Shown here piece after piece: positions 48,817 to 57,900 of a stretch of 64,000 nt of DNA. The notes under the pieces are model-generated. The model saw only the letters and a list, made by a program, of their open reading frames with translations. It was not told the DNA's origin and ran no database searches. The stretch's first letter is position 1. Each line of letters starts with the position of its first letter. The stretch spans positions 279,423 through 343,422 of the forward strand of contig VXML01000107.1 of assembly GCA_009841115.1 (NCBI GenBank), given 5' to 3'. Position numbers and translations under genes: made by a program. Source of the DNA: Gemmatimonadota bacterium (GTDB lineage: Bacteria > Latescibacterota > UBA2968 > UBA8231).

Positions 48817-49620
48817 ATGACAACGGCGTTGCCGCTGGTGGCGCGGCCCGATCTCGAGGGCTATGTGCAGGCGATGAAGGAAGATGGGTACGCCTATTTT
48901 CCCCAAGTGCTCAACGAGCAAGAGATCGCCGAGTTGCGCCAAGCCATGGACGAGTTGACCGCGCTGGAGGAAAGCTACGACCGCCACACCGATCCGGCCG
49001 CGCACGGCTTCCTCAACAAGAGCATCAACAACGCCTTTAACCGCGCGCCGATCTTCGCCCAGTACTTGGACCGCCCCGAAATCATCGACCTAGTCGAATC
49101 AGTACACGGCGACGATTGCCACTGCATCGGCATGACGGCTTGGATAACCGGCCCGGGCCGCCCGGACCAAACTCTGCACGCCGACTGGCAGCCGCTGACC
49201 CTGCCCGAAGAAGTCATGGACCACCCAGAGGTAGAGATTCCGATTTTTATCACCACGGCCCATTACTATCTCGACGATCTGACCGAGGAGTTGGGGCCTA
49301 CTCGCTTCGTGCCGGGCAGTCACCGCGCGGGTCGGCGGCCCCGTGCGGGCGAGACTAGTTTCAAGGGCGTCGAGGAGCAGAGCATCTTGTGCAAGGCCGG
49401 CGACTGCGTGCTGTTCCGCTGCGAGGTTTGGCACCGGGGCACGGCCAATACGAGCAATCAGACGCGTTACCTCCTCCAAGTACACTACGCCCAGCGCATT
49501 ATCACCCAGAAGTACCCACCCTATCTGAACAAATTCCAATTCGACACGGCCCTGTTGGCGCAGGCTACGCCGCGGCAGCGGCGGCTTTTGGGTGACCACA
49601 TGCCGAGCAATTACGACTAG
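48817..49620 (+). CDS. Phytanoyl-CoA dioxygenase (PhyH) family protein
   Basis: A 267-residue Fe(II)/2-oxoglutarate oxygenase with a good ribosome-binding site (GGAGAGG). Iron ligands: HxD in QTLHADWQPL and the distal His in CEVWHRGTANTSN; the 2-oxoglutarate Arg is in QTRYLLQVHYAQR. GPTRFVPGSHRAGRRP is the typical PhyH loop between them. It stands alone between nfuA and a two-component pair, so the context gives no substrate. It is one of five PhyH genes in the window, all well diverged. Confidence 0.93.
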   Translation: MTTALPLVARPDLEGYVQAMKEDGYAYFPQVLNEQEIAELRQAMDELTALEESYDRHTDPAAHGFLNKSINNAFNRAPIFAQYLDRPEIIDLVESVHGDDCHCIGMTAWITGPGRPDQTLHADWQPLTLPEEVMDHPEVEIPIFITTAHYYLDDLTEELGPTRFVPGSHRAGRRPRAGETSFKGVEEQSILCKAGDCVLFRCEVWHRGTANTSNQTRYLLQVHYAQRIITQKYPPYLNKFQFDTALLAQATPRQRRLLGDHMPSNYD

Positions 49621-49674
49621 AACCTATCTCATACAACCGGATTACGGTACCACCGAATGGATGAATAACGCACT

Positions 49675-50046
49675 ATGACTAATTCTCCGATATCCGTCCT
49701 GCTCTTTGAGGACAATCCCATTCACGCCCGTCTGTTGCAGGGCTTTCTAAAACCGGAATTTGCCGTGGAAGCGGTCGATAGCTTGGCGGCCGGCTTGGCG
49801 CGGCTAGAAGCTGGTGGGATCGACGCAATTCTCCTCGACCTAGTACTGCCCGACAGCCAGGAGCTGGCCACCTTCGAGCGCGTCAAAGCAACCGTCCCGA
49901 ATATCCCCGTACTGGTCCTGACGGGCCTTGATGACGAAGTACTCGCCGAAGAGGCCGTGGCGGCCGGTGCCCGAGATTACCTAATCAAAACGCAGATCAA
50001 TGGCGAGAGTTTGGCCCGGTCTATCCGGGAGGCCGTAGCAGGTTAG
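49675..50046 (+). CDS. Single-domain response regulator
   Basis: A 123-residue CheY-like receiver with no output domain. The phosphoacceptor Asp is in AILLDLVLPDS; the acidic pair is in LLFEDNPIHARLL, the Thr in VLVLTGLDDE and the Lys in DYLIKTQ. It ends 2 nt before the hybrid histidine kinase start, so the two are translated together and it is probably that kinase's partner, acting as a phosphate sink or shuttle. The weak ribosome-binding site suggests modest expression. Confidence 0.93.
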   Translation: MTNSPISVLLFEDNPIHARLLQGFLKPEFAVEAVDSLAAGLARLEAGGIDAILLDLVLPDSQELATFERVKATVPNIPVLVLTGLDDEVLAEEAVAAGARDYLIKTQINGESLARSIREAVAG

Positions 50047-50048
50047 CT

Positions 50049-53000
50049 ATGGGGGGCGATCCCCGCTTCCTGAACTGGGCTGGCTGGCTGGCGCGATTGG
50101 CAGCTTCCGTGACCGTGCTCGCGGGCGCGCTGGTGCTGTGGGGCTGGCACACCAACGACGAATACCTCAAAAGCTTCATGCACATCAGTTGGGTGGCGAC
50201 GCACCCGCTCGTGGCGATGCAGTTTATCTTGGCTGGCGCGGCGCTTTTGTTGTTACAGGCCGAGCCGCTGAGCCGCTGGCGGCGGTATGTGGGCGTGGTG
50301 CTGGGGGCGATCGTAGTGGTGATTGCCGTGCTCAAGTTAATCGGCTATCAGTACAACTGGGAGCGGGGCGTCGATACGTACCTTTTTTATTTCAAGCTGG
50401 GTGTCTCTCGGATGTCGCCCAATGCGGCATTTTCCTTCTTGCTGATAGGCTTGGCCTTGGTGCTGATGGATGTGCGAATGAGAGGCTACGCCTATCTGTC
50501 GCAGATCTGCGTGCTCGCGGCGACGGTCATCGGGCTTTTGTCGATGAGCAGCTACTTCCACAACGTGCTGCTGCTCTATGGAGTATCTGGGTTCGTTCCG
50601 GTCGTCCCCGACACGGCCACCGAATTCCTCATCCTCTGCTCTGGTCTGCTGTGCGCTCGTCCGCACCGAGAGCCAGTCGCGACCATCATCAGCACTACGG
50701 AGGGCGGCTCGGTGGCGCGCCGCCTCTTGCCGGCCGCCTTTGTCATTCCTCTCGTCCTCGACTGGGTGCGCATTCAGGTTGAGAGCCTCTATGGCTACGA
50801 GTTTGGCTTCTCGCTCTTTACGCTGCTCAACATCTTGGCCTTTGCTCTACTCATTTGGTGGAACGCCGCGTCGCTTTCGCGAGTCGATGCGGAAAGACGG
50901 CGCTCGGAAGAGCAGCTACAGGAGCAATACCGCCTAACCGCGGCCACGGCGCAATCCGAGCACGAGGCCCTGTTGGCACTCGAAGAGTCACAGGAGGCCC
51001 TGCGCGATGCCAAGGAGCAGGCCGAAGCGGCCAATCAAGCCAAGAGCGCGTTCTTGGCCAATATGAGCCACGAGATCCGCACTCCAATGAACGGCATCAT
51101 CGGCATGACCGAGCTCTTGGGGCGCACCCAGCTCGAATCGCAGCAGCGTAGCTACTTGACGTTGGTGCAGCAGTCGGCAGAATCCCTGCTGTCCTTGCTC
51201 AACGACATCCTCGACTTTTCCAGGGTCGAAGCAGGCCGCTTGGCGCTGGAAGAGATCGAGTTCGGCCTGCGCGACGAAGTGGGCAATGCCGTGCAGACAC
51301 TGGCCATGCACGCGGCGAGCAAAAACATAGAGCTCGTGTGCCACATCCCCGCGGACGTTCCCGACCGCTTGATCGGCGACCCTCGCCGCTTGCGCCAAGT
51401 GGTGATCAATTTGGTGGGCAATGCCGTCAAGTTTACCGAAGAAGGCGAAGTGGAAGTTGGCATTGCAGTGGAAGATGCCTTGCCGGATGCCGTGGGCCTG
51501 CGCCTGTGGGTGCGCGATACCGGGGTCGGCATTGCGCCGGAGAAACAGGCGGGGATATTCGACTCTTTCAGCCAAGTCGATAGCTCGACCTCGCGTCGCT
51601 TTGGCGGCAGCGGCTTGGGTTTAGCCATCTCGCAGCAGTTAGTCGAGCTAATGGGGGGCCGCATCTGGGTCGAGAGCGAGGAGGGCAAAGGCAGCATCTT
51701 TTACTGCACGGTCCGCTTAGGGTTGGGAACGCCGGAGACTAAGCGCGCCGATCTAGTCTCGCTACAGGGGCTAAAGGTCTTAGTCGTTGACGACCACGCG
51801 ACCAATCGGCGAATCCTCGAAGAGATCCTGAAAAGCTGGGAGATGGAGGTCGAACTCGTAGAGAGCGGCTCGGCTGCCATAGCAGCTTTGGAGGCTGCGA
51901 CGCAGACTTCGGCAAGCTCAGCCGAGTCGCCTTTCGACATAGTGCTGATGGATCTGATGATGCCGGAGATGGACGGTCTAGAAACGGTGGCGATAATCCG
52001 CGAGAATGCGGCGTTTGCTCAAGTGCCGGTGCTGCTGCTTTCCTCGGCCGACCGAGCCGGGTTCAGCGCGCGCGCGCGCTCCTTGGGCATTGCCCGCAGC
52101 CTGATCAAGCCAATCAAGCAGTCCGATCTGCTAGAGGCCATTGGCGCAGCCCTTGAGGCTGCCCCGACGGTGGAGGCAAGGCGCGGTGATGCGTCTGCGG
52201 ACGAGTCGGTGGCGGTCGAGAGCTGGGGCCGAACAGCACGCCGCATCCTCTTGGCCGAGGATGGGGCGATCAACCAGCAGGTGGCCGTGCGGCTGTTGGA
52301 GGAGCGCGGTCACTCGGTCGTGGTAGTGAACAATGGCCGCGCGGCCGTGGAGCAGGTGGCCGCGCAGGCTTCGGCGAGCTCAGCCGAGCCGCCCTTTGAC
52401 GTGGTGCTGATGGACGTGCAAATGCCGGAGATGGACGGCCTAGAGGCGACGGCAGCCATTCGCCGTGCAGAGGCACAGACCGGCGGACACGTTCCGATCA
52501 TTGCCATGACTGCCCACGCGATGAAAGGCGACCGCGACCGCTTCTTGGCGGCGGGCATGGACGGTTATGTCGCCAAGCCGGTGCGCCCGCACGAGCTGTA
52601 CGCGGCCGTGGAGGGTGGCAGCCCCAATGATGAGGACGGACTGCTCGCGCCTGCGGATGTGCCCTTCGAGTGGAACGCCGCGCTCGAAAGCGTCGGCGGC
52701 GACGAGGCCATGCTGCGCGAGCTTGCGGAGATGTTTTTTGCCGAGTGTCCCAAGCTGATGCAGCAGATCCGCGAGCATATCGCCAGCGATGACGGCTCCG
52801 AGTTGCGGCGGGCCGCGCATACGCTCAAGGGGTCTGCGCACGTTTTCGGGGCGGAGGTGGTGGCCGCGGCCGCGCATCGGTTGGAGGAAATCGGGCGCGA
52901 GGAAATGTTTGCCGACGCTGAGGAGGCCCTAGCGTTGCTGGAGGACGAAGTGGCGCGGTTGTTGCCGGCTTTGCGGGAGCGGGTTGCGGCTGACGCGTAA
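50049..53000 (+). CDS. Hybrid histidine kinase with two receivers and HPt domain
   Basis: A 983-residue membrane kinase. Residues 1-285 contain about seven hydrophobic segments (a membrane sensor region, type not recognised), followed by a coiled coil (SRVDAERRRSEEQLQEQ). HisKA: SHEIRTPMNG with His341. HATPase: NLVGNAVKFTEEG, DTGVGIAPEKQ, GGSGLGLAIS. Receiver 1: Asp635 (VLMDLMMPEMDG). Receiver 2: Asp789 (VLMDVQMPEMDG). HPt: His924 in AAHTLKGSA. All phosphotransfer residues are intact, so an internal His-Asp-His relay is likely. Both receivers carry the same short in-frame insertion (TSASSAE/ASASSAE) just before the phosphoacceptor strand. Confidence 0.95.
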   Translation: MGGDPRFLNWAGWLARLAASVTVLAGALVLWGWHTNDEYLKSFMHISWVATHPLVAMQFILAGAALLLLQAEPLSRWRRYVGVVLGAIVVVIAVLKLIGYQYNWERGVDTYLFYFKLGVSRMSPNAAFSFLLIGLALVLMDVRMRGYAYLSQICVLAATVIGLLSMSSYFHNVLLLYGVSGFVPVVPDTATEFLILCSGLLCARPHREPVATIISTTEGGSVARRLLPAAFVIPLVLDWVRIQVESLYGYEFGFSLFTLLNILAFALLIWWNAASLSRVDAERRRSEEQLQEQYRLTAATAQSEHEALLALEESQEALRDAKEQAEAANQAKSAFLANMSHEIRTPMNGIIGMTELLGRTQLESQQRSYLTLVQQSAESLLSLLNDILDFSRVEAGRLALEEIEFGLRDEVGNAVQTLAMHAASKNIELVCHIPADVPDRLIGDPRRLRQVVINLVGNAVKFTEEGEVEVGIAVEDALPDAVGLRLWVRDTGVGIAPEKQAGIFDSFSQVDSSTSRRFGGSGLGLAISQQLVELMGGRIWVESEEGKGSIFYCTVRLGLGTPETKRADLVSLQGLKVLVVDDHATNRRILEEILKSWEMEVELVESGSAAIAALEAATQTSASSAESPFDIVLMDLMMPEMDGLETVAIIRENAAFAQVPVLLLSSADRAGFSARARSLGIARSLIKPIKQSDLLEAIGAALEAAPTVEARRGDASADESVAVESWGRTARRILLAEDGAINQQVAVRLLEERGHSVVVVNNGRAAVEQVAAQASASSAEPPFDVVLMDVQMPEMDGLEATAAIRRAEAQTGGHVPIIAMTAHAMKGDRDRFLAAGMDGYVAKPVRPHELYAAVEGGSPNDEDGLLAPADVPFEWNAALESVGGDEAMLRELAEMFFAECPKLMQQIREHIASDDGSELRRAAHTLKGSAHVFGAEVVAAAAHRLEEIGREEMFADAEEALALLEDEVARLLPALRERVAADA
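51907..51925. repeat. Intragenic palindromic motif in receiver 1
   Basis: A 19-nt motif, CTTCGGCAAGCTCAGCCGA, with arms TCGGC/GCCGA. It encodes the TSASSAE insertion before the first receiver's phosphoacceptor strand. It is of the dispersed 'CTTCGACAAGCTCAG' repeat type known from many genomes. Confidence 0.7.
52369..52387. repeat. Intragenic palindromic motif in receiver 2
   Basis: CTTCGGCGAGCTCAGCCGA differs from the copy at 51907 at one base and sits at the equivalent position of the second receiver, coding for ASASSAE. Confidence 0.7.
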
Positions 53001-53021
53001 TGTCGAAGGAGAGAACAAACG

Positions 53022-53351
53022 ATGGAACGAGTTTACACCACACAGGACTTGGCCATGCTCAGCCATCTCAAAAACTCGCTGGCCGCGCAGGGCATTGAAT
53101 GCGTTTTGCGCGGTCAGCATCTGCTCGGCGGGGTGGGTGAATTGCCCCCGATTGAGTGCTGGCCGGAGTTGTGGGTTTTGGACGATAAACAGGTCGCGGC
53201 CGCGAAGTCGCACATCGACACTCTGTTTGCAACGGCTGCGGAGGACGGAGAATCGTGGACCTGCGCCGCGTGCGGCGAGGAGTGCCCGGGGGCGTTTACG
53301 GACTGTTGGAGTTGCGGGGCGGCTAGGGCCGAAAAAAGCGAGGCTTCCTAA
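53022..53351 (+). CDS. DUF2007 family protein with zinc ribbon
   Basis: A 109-residue protein with the DUF2007 ('putative signal transducing protein') domain at residues 1-68 (VYTTQDLAMLSHLKNSLAAQGIECVLRGQ, WPELWVLDDKQVAAAKSHI) and a C-terminal zinc-ribbon-like segment with two CxxC pairs (CAAC and CWSC, residues 84-102). AAGGAGAG precedes the start. It lies 21 nt after the hybrid kinase stop and may be co-transcribed with it. The function of DUF2007 is unknown. Confidence 0.88.
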   Translation: MERVYTTQDLAMLSHLKNSLAAQGIECVLRGQHLLGGVGELPPIECWPELWVLDDKQVAAAKSHIDTLFATAAEDGESWTCAACGEECPGAFTDCWSCGAARAEKSEAS

Positions 53352-53424
53352 ATACAGATCCCACCAGCGGCGTCTCCCTGAAGCATTGAACCATACCGAC
53401 CGTGCGGTCGGCGGAAGGATGCGT

Positions 53425-54219
53425 ATGTCGCGCTTTTTGCTTGCGCTCGCTTTTGTCTTTTCGCTCGCCGCTCCTGCATTCGCACAGTCCTCTGACAGTC
53501 TGCTCGTCAGCGGCAAACAGATGCTGCGAGCCGGTGAAAACGGAGGCTCTCTCGACGCGATGTACGCGGCTAAAGCCACGTTTGAGCGCACCTTGGCCGA
53601 CACTAGCTTGGCCGCGTGGGGCCACTACTACATTGCCTTGGCTGATTACCGCATTGCCGATTACCTGTTGGCCGAGGGCGAAGAAAACAAAGGCGCTGCT
53701 TCTGAGCACCTTAAAGCCACAGTCGAGCATTTGAAAGAGGCTACTGAGATCGACCCGCAAGCGGCCGAAGCATACTCCCTACTATCGAGCGCGTACGGAC
53801 GACAGATCGGCCTCAACTCGATCAAGGGCATGGTCTTGGGGCGCAGAGCACAGAAGGCGCTGAAAAAAGCGGTACAACTTGCACCCGACAATCCGCGCGT
53901 GGTGCTGTGCACGGCCATCCGCGACTTTAATACCCCCGGAATGTTTGGTGGCAGCAAGGAAAAGGGTCTGCGAGGATTCCAGCGCGCCGCCGAACTTTTC
54001 GCTCAGGAAGAGCCGAGCGACCCCATCCAGCCCGCATGGGGACACAGCCGCACCTACGCTTGGCTCGGCCTCGCTTACCAGGACCGAGGTGAGCTAGCGC
54101 TGGCGCGAGCAGCCTTTGCAAAGGCGCTTGCAATCAATCCAGATTTTAGTTGGGTCAAAAACGTACTGCTGCCCGAATTGGAAAAGGCCGTTGAGAAGCA
54201 TGAGCAAGACAGAGAATAG
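53425..54219 (+). CDS. Exported TPR-containing protein
   Basis: A 264-residue protein; the ATG at 53425 (MSRFLLALAFVFSLAAPAFAQ) is preferred, with GGAAGG 6 nt upstream, and gives a signal peptide. The frame is also open upstream to 52984 but only as a shadow of the DUF2007 region. The mature part has four or five TPR-like helical pairs (KATVEHLKEATEIDPQAAEAYSLLSSAYGRQ, AQKALKKAVQLAPDNPRVVLCTAIRDFN, RTYAWLGLAYQDRGELALARAAFAKALAINP). Related proteins of unknown function occur in Bacteroidetes and other groups. A small palindrome (CCGACC/GGTCGG) precedes the ribosome-binding site. The sulfatase gene overlaps its 3' end by 20 bp. Confidence 0.87.
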   Translation: MSRFLLALAFVFSLAAPAFAQSSDSLLVSGKQMLRAGENGGSLDAMYAAKATFERTLADTSLAAWGHYYIALADYRIADYLLAEGEENKGAASEHLKATVEHLKEATEIDPQAAEAYSLLSSAYGRQIGLNSIKGMVLGRRAQKALKKAVQLAPDNPRVVLCTAIRDFNTPGMFGGSKEKGLRGFQRAAELFAQEEPSDPIQPAWGHSRTYAWLGLAYQDRGELALARAAFAKALAINPDFSWVKNVLLPELEKAVEKHEQDRE

Positions 54220-55600
54220 CGCGCCTAACATCGTCCTGATCGTCACCGACCAGCAGCGCTGGGACACGCTCGGCTGCTTGGGCTACGACCACGTCATCAC
54301 CCCGCACATTGACCGGCTGGCCGCTCGCGGCATGGCGTTTAGTCGCGCCTTTGTGCAAGGGGCCGTTTGCGGCCCGTCGCGCAACAGCATCGTCTCGGGC
54401 CAGTACGTCCACACTCACGGCATTGACCGCAACGAGGCGTGGCTGACGCCCGACCAGCCCAATTGGATCGAGCAGCTTAGAGACGGCGGCTACCACACGG
54501 TCAACATCGGCAAAATGCACACCGCGCCCATCCGCCTGCCGTGCGGTTTCCGCCACCGCACGGTCGTCGAAAACAAAAACTATCACCAGGGCCACCACGG
54601 TCCCGACCCGGACGACTACGACTTGTATCTGATGCAGTTCGGGCTTCGGCGACCGGCGCTGACTTACTACCGAGACGTGCCCAATTGGCCAGATTACTTG
54701 GGCGCGGCTGTGTGGCCGCACGACGAAGAGTTGTTTATCGACAACTGCGTTGGACGCTGGAGCGTGGAGGCCATTCGCGATCACGACTTTGACAAGCCGC
54801 TCTTTTTGTGGAGCGGTTTCGCCGGCCCGCACGACCCCTTTGACGCGCCCGCGTCCGCGCTGGCGCGCTACGAAGGCGTGGAAATTCCCGACCCCGTGGG
54901 GATCCCCAACGAACTGGACACCAAGCCGCCGCCACAGCGCCAAGCTATGGAGGGCATGGATGGCAGACTTGCGCCCGCAGCGATCTGGTGGAGTCGGGCG
55001 ACCCCAGAGCGCATTCGCCGCATGCGTCGGCACTACTACGCCAACATCACGGCCATAGACGATTGGGTCGGCGCGATGGTCGCGGCCATGGACGAGCGGG
55101 GCGAGCTGGACAACACGGTTTTTGTGTTTACCTCGGACCACGGCGACTGCCTCGGCGACCATCACCAAGTCTATAAGTTCTCGTCCCACTACGACTCAGT
55201 GGCGCGAGTGCCGTTGGTTTTTGCCGGACCCGGAGTCGAGCGACTGGGGGTGCGCGATCCGCTAGTAGAACTGATTGACCTAGGCCCGACCCTGTTGGAA
55301 ATGGCGGGATTGGGGCCGTTGGTCGGGGCGGCGGGGCTTTCTTTAGGGCCGCTGTTGCGCGGAGAAGAGACCGCATTGCACGAGACCGTGTTTTCCGAGT
55401 ACGGCCCGCGCATCATGGCGCGAACCGAGACGTGGAAATTGGTTTTTTACCCCGGGGAACCCTACGGGGAGTTGTATCATTTAGAAGAGGACCCGGACGA
55501 GCTGTACAACCTGTACGACGATCCGGCTCATGCGGGAGCGCGGGGAGCAATGGTGGAGCGGATGATGGATTGGTACGGAAAGACGCGGATGCAGCGGTAA
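54200..55600 (+). CDS. Type I (formylglycine-dependent) sulfatase
   Basis: A 466-residue sulfatase starting at the ATG at 54200 (MSKTENSAPNIVLIVTDQQRWDTLG). The calcium-binding start NIVLIVTDQQRWD is followed by the active-site motif C57-G-P-S-R (CxPxR) whose Cys is converted to formylglycine. Further metal and substrate motifs: GKMH (IGKMHTAP), SGFAGPHDPFDAP, and FTSDHGDCLGDHHQVYK. No signal peptide is evident, so it may be cytoplasmic and act on imported sulfated sugars or on small sulfate esters. A maturase gene is not in this window. It overlaps the TPR gene by 20 bp. A sulfotransferase is encoded at 30491 with no visible link. Confidence 0.93.
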   Translation: MSKTENSAPNIVLIVTDQQRWDTLGCLGYDHVITPHIDRLAARGMAFSRAFVQGAVCGPSRNSIVSGQYVHTHGIDRNEAWLTPDQPNWIEQLRDGGYHTVNIGKMHTAPIRLPCGFRHRTVVENKNYHQGHHGPDPDDYDLYLMQFGLRRPALTYYRDVPNWPDYLGAAVWPHDEELFIDNCVGRWSVEAIRDHDFDKPLFLWSGFAGPHDPFDAPASALARYEGVEIPDPVGIPNELDTKPPPQRQAMEGMDGRLAPAAIWWSRATPERIRRMRRHYYANITAIDDWVGAMVAAMDERGELDNTVFVFTSDHGDCLGDHHQVYKFSSHYDSVARVPLVFAGPGVERLGVRDPLVELIDLGPTLLEMAGLGPLVGAAGLSLGPLLRGEETALHETVFSEYGPRIMARTETWKLVFYPGEPYGELYHLEEDPDELYNLYDDPAHAGARGAMVERMMDWYGKTRMQR

Positions 55601-55686
55601 AAGAAATACGCTATATATTTTGTCATGTACGTCGCCAATAGAGCGGGACCGTGCACCGGCGACAACACCAGCGAAAGGAGTACACT

Positions 55687-56058
55687 GTGAACATACACGT
55701 GGGCAATTTGGCGAAGACAACTAAAAAGGAAGCGCTGGTCCAGCTCTTTCAACCGTACGGAAAGGTCGTGGCGGCCACCATTGCCCGCGACAAGAAGAGC
55801 GGTGCCTCGCGCGGCTTCGGCTACGTGGAGATGGCTACTCGGCACGAGGGCGAAGAGGCCATCGCCCATCTCAACGACAAGGAATTTGAGGGGCAGAAGC
55901 TGCACCTCACCGAGGCGCACGAGCGCAAGGATAAGGCCGGGCGCGGGTCGGGCAGGGGCGGCAACCGCGCTGACCAGCAGCGCAGTAGTTTTTTCTCACC
56001 TCGCGGCGGCCAGCAGAACGCGGGCAATATGCGGCGGAGTGGACGGCGGGGGTCCTAG
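55687..56058 (+). CDS. RRM-type RNA-binding protein
   Basis: A 123-residue protein starting at a GTG at 55687, preceded by AAGGAG. Residues 1-78 are one RNA-recognition motif with RNP2 (IHVGNL) and RNP1 (RGFGYVEM); the rest is a Gly/Arg/Ser/Gln-rich tail (GRGSGRGGNRADQQ and similar), as in bacterial cold-inducible RNA-binding proteins. Such proteins are thought to act on RNA structure, often in the cold. It converges with the nuclease gene, with which it shares 4 bp at the 3' ends. Confidence 0.93.
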   Translation: MNIHVGNLAKTTKKEALVQLFQPYGKVVAATIARDKKSGASRGFGYVEMATRHEGEEAIAHLNDKEFEGQKLHLTEAHERKDKAGRGSGRGGNRADQQRSSFFSPRGGQQNAGNMRRSGRRGS

Positions 56059-57854
56059 TCTGGGCGATCATAAAGCAGCAACCGCGCGAGAATGGGGTCG
56101 TGATCGCTGGCTTGGTTGGGGAATTCGGTGTTGACGTGGACATAGTCGAACTCGGGCTGGAGCGCGAGCAGGGCCGAGCTGACCAGCAGGTAATCGAGCT
56201 GCTGGGAAATTCCCTGAAAGTTATAGGAATAGGCTAAATCTCCATCCACCGCGTCGCCGAGATTGAAGAGGACCGGCGGCGTGCCGGCGAGCGTTTGCAG
56301 GACGTCGCCCGGCGGCGGTTGTACTGGGGCGAGCGGAAACGGGCTTTCGTTGAGATCTCCGAGCACGACGATGTTGGCGTTGGGATCAACGGTAAGCAGG
56401 TTGGCGACGAGGTCGTGGATGAACGCGGCTTGGGCGAGGCGCTGGGTAAGCCCGCCATTGGTCGGCGGCTGGATTCGACCGAAGAGGGGTGGACTGCCAA
56501 ACTTGGACGAGAAGTGGCAGTTGATCACCGTCAGCTTGGTTCCCTTGAAATCGAACGCGGCCTTGAGCGGTTTGCGGCTGCGGCGGAAGGCGTCGTCTTC
56601 AATGCGCTCTACCGAACCAATCAGGGCCACCCGAGCGGGCTGGTACAGGTACGCAACGCGGATATTGCCGCCCGGCTGACCGCCATCGGCCCCATCTGGG
56701 GGCGCGACGTCCGCGTACGCATACTTCGGGCCACCGGCCGCAGCAATGGCGGCCATGAGCGTTTGCGCCGTCTGGTCCGCTGAAGTGGTGCCGTCGTTGA
56801 CCGCGCCGCTGTTGTCCTGCACTTCCTGCAAGGCCAGCACATCCGGTGCACGCAGACGATGGACGATTTGGTCGGCAATGGCCGCGAATTGACCGTTCGC
56901 TATATCCGCACTGTTGTCGTCGTCATTGGGATCGAGGTTGAGCACGTTGAAACTGCCCACCGTCAGATGCTGGGCCGTGCCGACGAGGGCGGTCGTTTCC
57001 GGTGCCAAGCCGGCGCTCTCGACCACCGGCTCGGTCAAAACGAGCACCTCAAAGTTGCCAAAGCGGTAGCTAACCGGGCCGTGCACATGGCCAAGGGCAT
57101 CGCCGACCTGCACAGCCGGCATGTCGCCGGATAGCAGGCTGTCGTCGAGCTGGATGCGCTGCGGATGCAGGGTATGCGGCGTTAGATTCAACCCGCCCCG
57201 CGAGTTGAGCCGCTGCCCCGCACCTGCATCGGCGAGGACGAAAATCTCGCCAAAGCGGTTGGTCGGACTAATGGCGACCGCGTCTGGTACCTCCACCAAC
57301 ATTCCCTCTAGCGACTCGTAGAAGTCAATGCCGTCCTCGGCTGGGTCGAAAATTGCGAAGTTGTCGTTGTCGATGACCCTTGTCGGCGGCTGGCGGCCGG
57401 CCGCGCCAAGGACCACTGGAGCCGGTATGGGGTTGTTGGTTGACAAGGTCTGAATGTGGTCGGGCTGGGAGAGTTGGGTTATGGACAGATTGTTGGTGGC
57501 TACGCCGTCGGGAATGTATTCGATCACGGTGCCGGTTGCCTGTACCTCGTCGCCAGCGGAGACCCTCGGGGCCTTTTTGGTATAGACGAACATCCCGTCG
57601 GATGTGCGCTCATCGCCGTCTCCGATTGGGTCTTGGAAGTAGAAACCATTGCGTGCGACCGCCGTTACAATGCCCCGCGTCGAGACTTGCTCGTCCTTGT
57701 GCGGCGAGGTGTGGCTAGCCCCTTGGATTTCGCAGATTCGGAGCACTGGGGAAGTTTGCCCTAGCAACGGCCCGGCTACAAGCGAGAGTAGAAAGGCGCA
57801 AAGAGCGGATCGGCGAAGCCTGCCGAGTTGGAGCTTGGAGTATGTAGCGAACAT
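56055..57854 (-). CDS. Secreted endonuclease/exonuclease/phosphatase family nuclease (ExeM/NucH-like)
   Basis: About 599 residues, starting at the ATG at 57854, with a signal peptide (LCAFLLSLVAGPLLG). Residues 20-280 form an OB-like/LTD-like N-terminal region (ICEIQGASHTSPHKDEQVSTRGIVTAV, GFYFQDPIGDGDERTSDGMFV) typical of extracellular nucleases of the ExeM type; residues 300-598 are the catalytic EEP domain with NVLNLDPNDDD, ALQEVQDNSG, VINCHFSSKFG, VLGDLNESPF, LDYLLVSSAL and the final SDHDPI. It should degrade extracellular DNA for nutrients or biofilm remodelling. A single gene; the HAD and PhyH genes upstream are 47 nt away. Confidence 0.92.
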   Translation of the reverse strand: MFATYSKLQLGRLRRSALCAFLLSLVAGPLLGQTSPVLRICEIQGASHTSPHKDEQVSTRGIVTAVARNGFYFQDPIGDGDERTSDGMFVYTKKAPRVSAGDEVQATGTVIEYIPDGVATNNLSITQLSQPDHIQTLSTNNPIPAPVVLGAAGRQPPTRVIDNDNFAIFDPAEDGIDFYESLEGMLVEVPDAVAISPTNRFGEIFVLADAGAGQRLNSRGGLNLTPHTLHPQRIQLDDSLLSGDMPAVQVGDALGHVHGPVSYRFGNFEVLVLTEPVVESAGLAPETTALVGTAQHLTVGSFNVLNLDPNDDDNSADIANGQFAAIADQIVHRLRAPDVLALQEVQDNSGAVNDGTTSADQTAQTLMAAIAAAGGPKYAYADVAPPDGADGGQPGGNIRVAYLYQPARVALIGSVERIEDDAFRRSRKPLKAAFDFKGTKLTVINCHFSSKFGSPPLFGRIQPPTNGGLTQRLAQAAFIHDLVANLLTVDPNANIVVLGDLNESPFPLAPVQPPPGDVLQTLAGTPPVLFNLGDAVDGDLAYSYNFQGISQQLDYLLVSSALLALQPEFDYVHVNTEFPNQASDHDPILARLLLYDRPD

Positions 57855-57900
57855 GGTCAACCGTCTTTGTTGGTGGCGAGTAGGGGCTTACGGAATGTTC

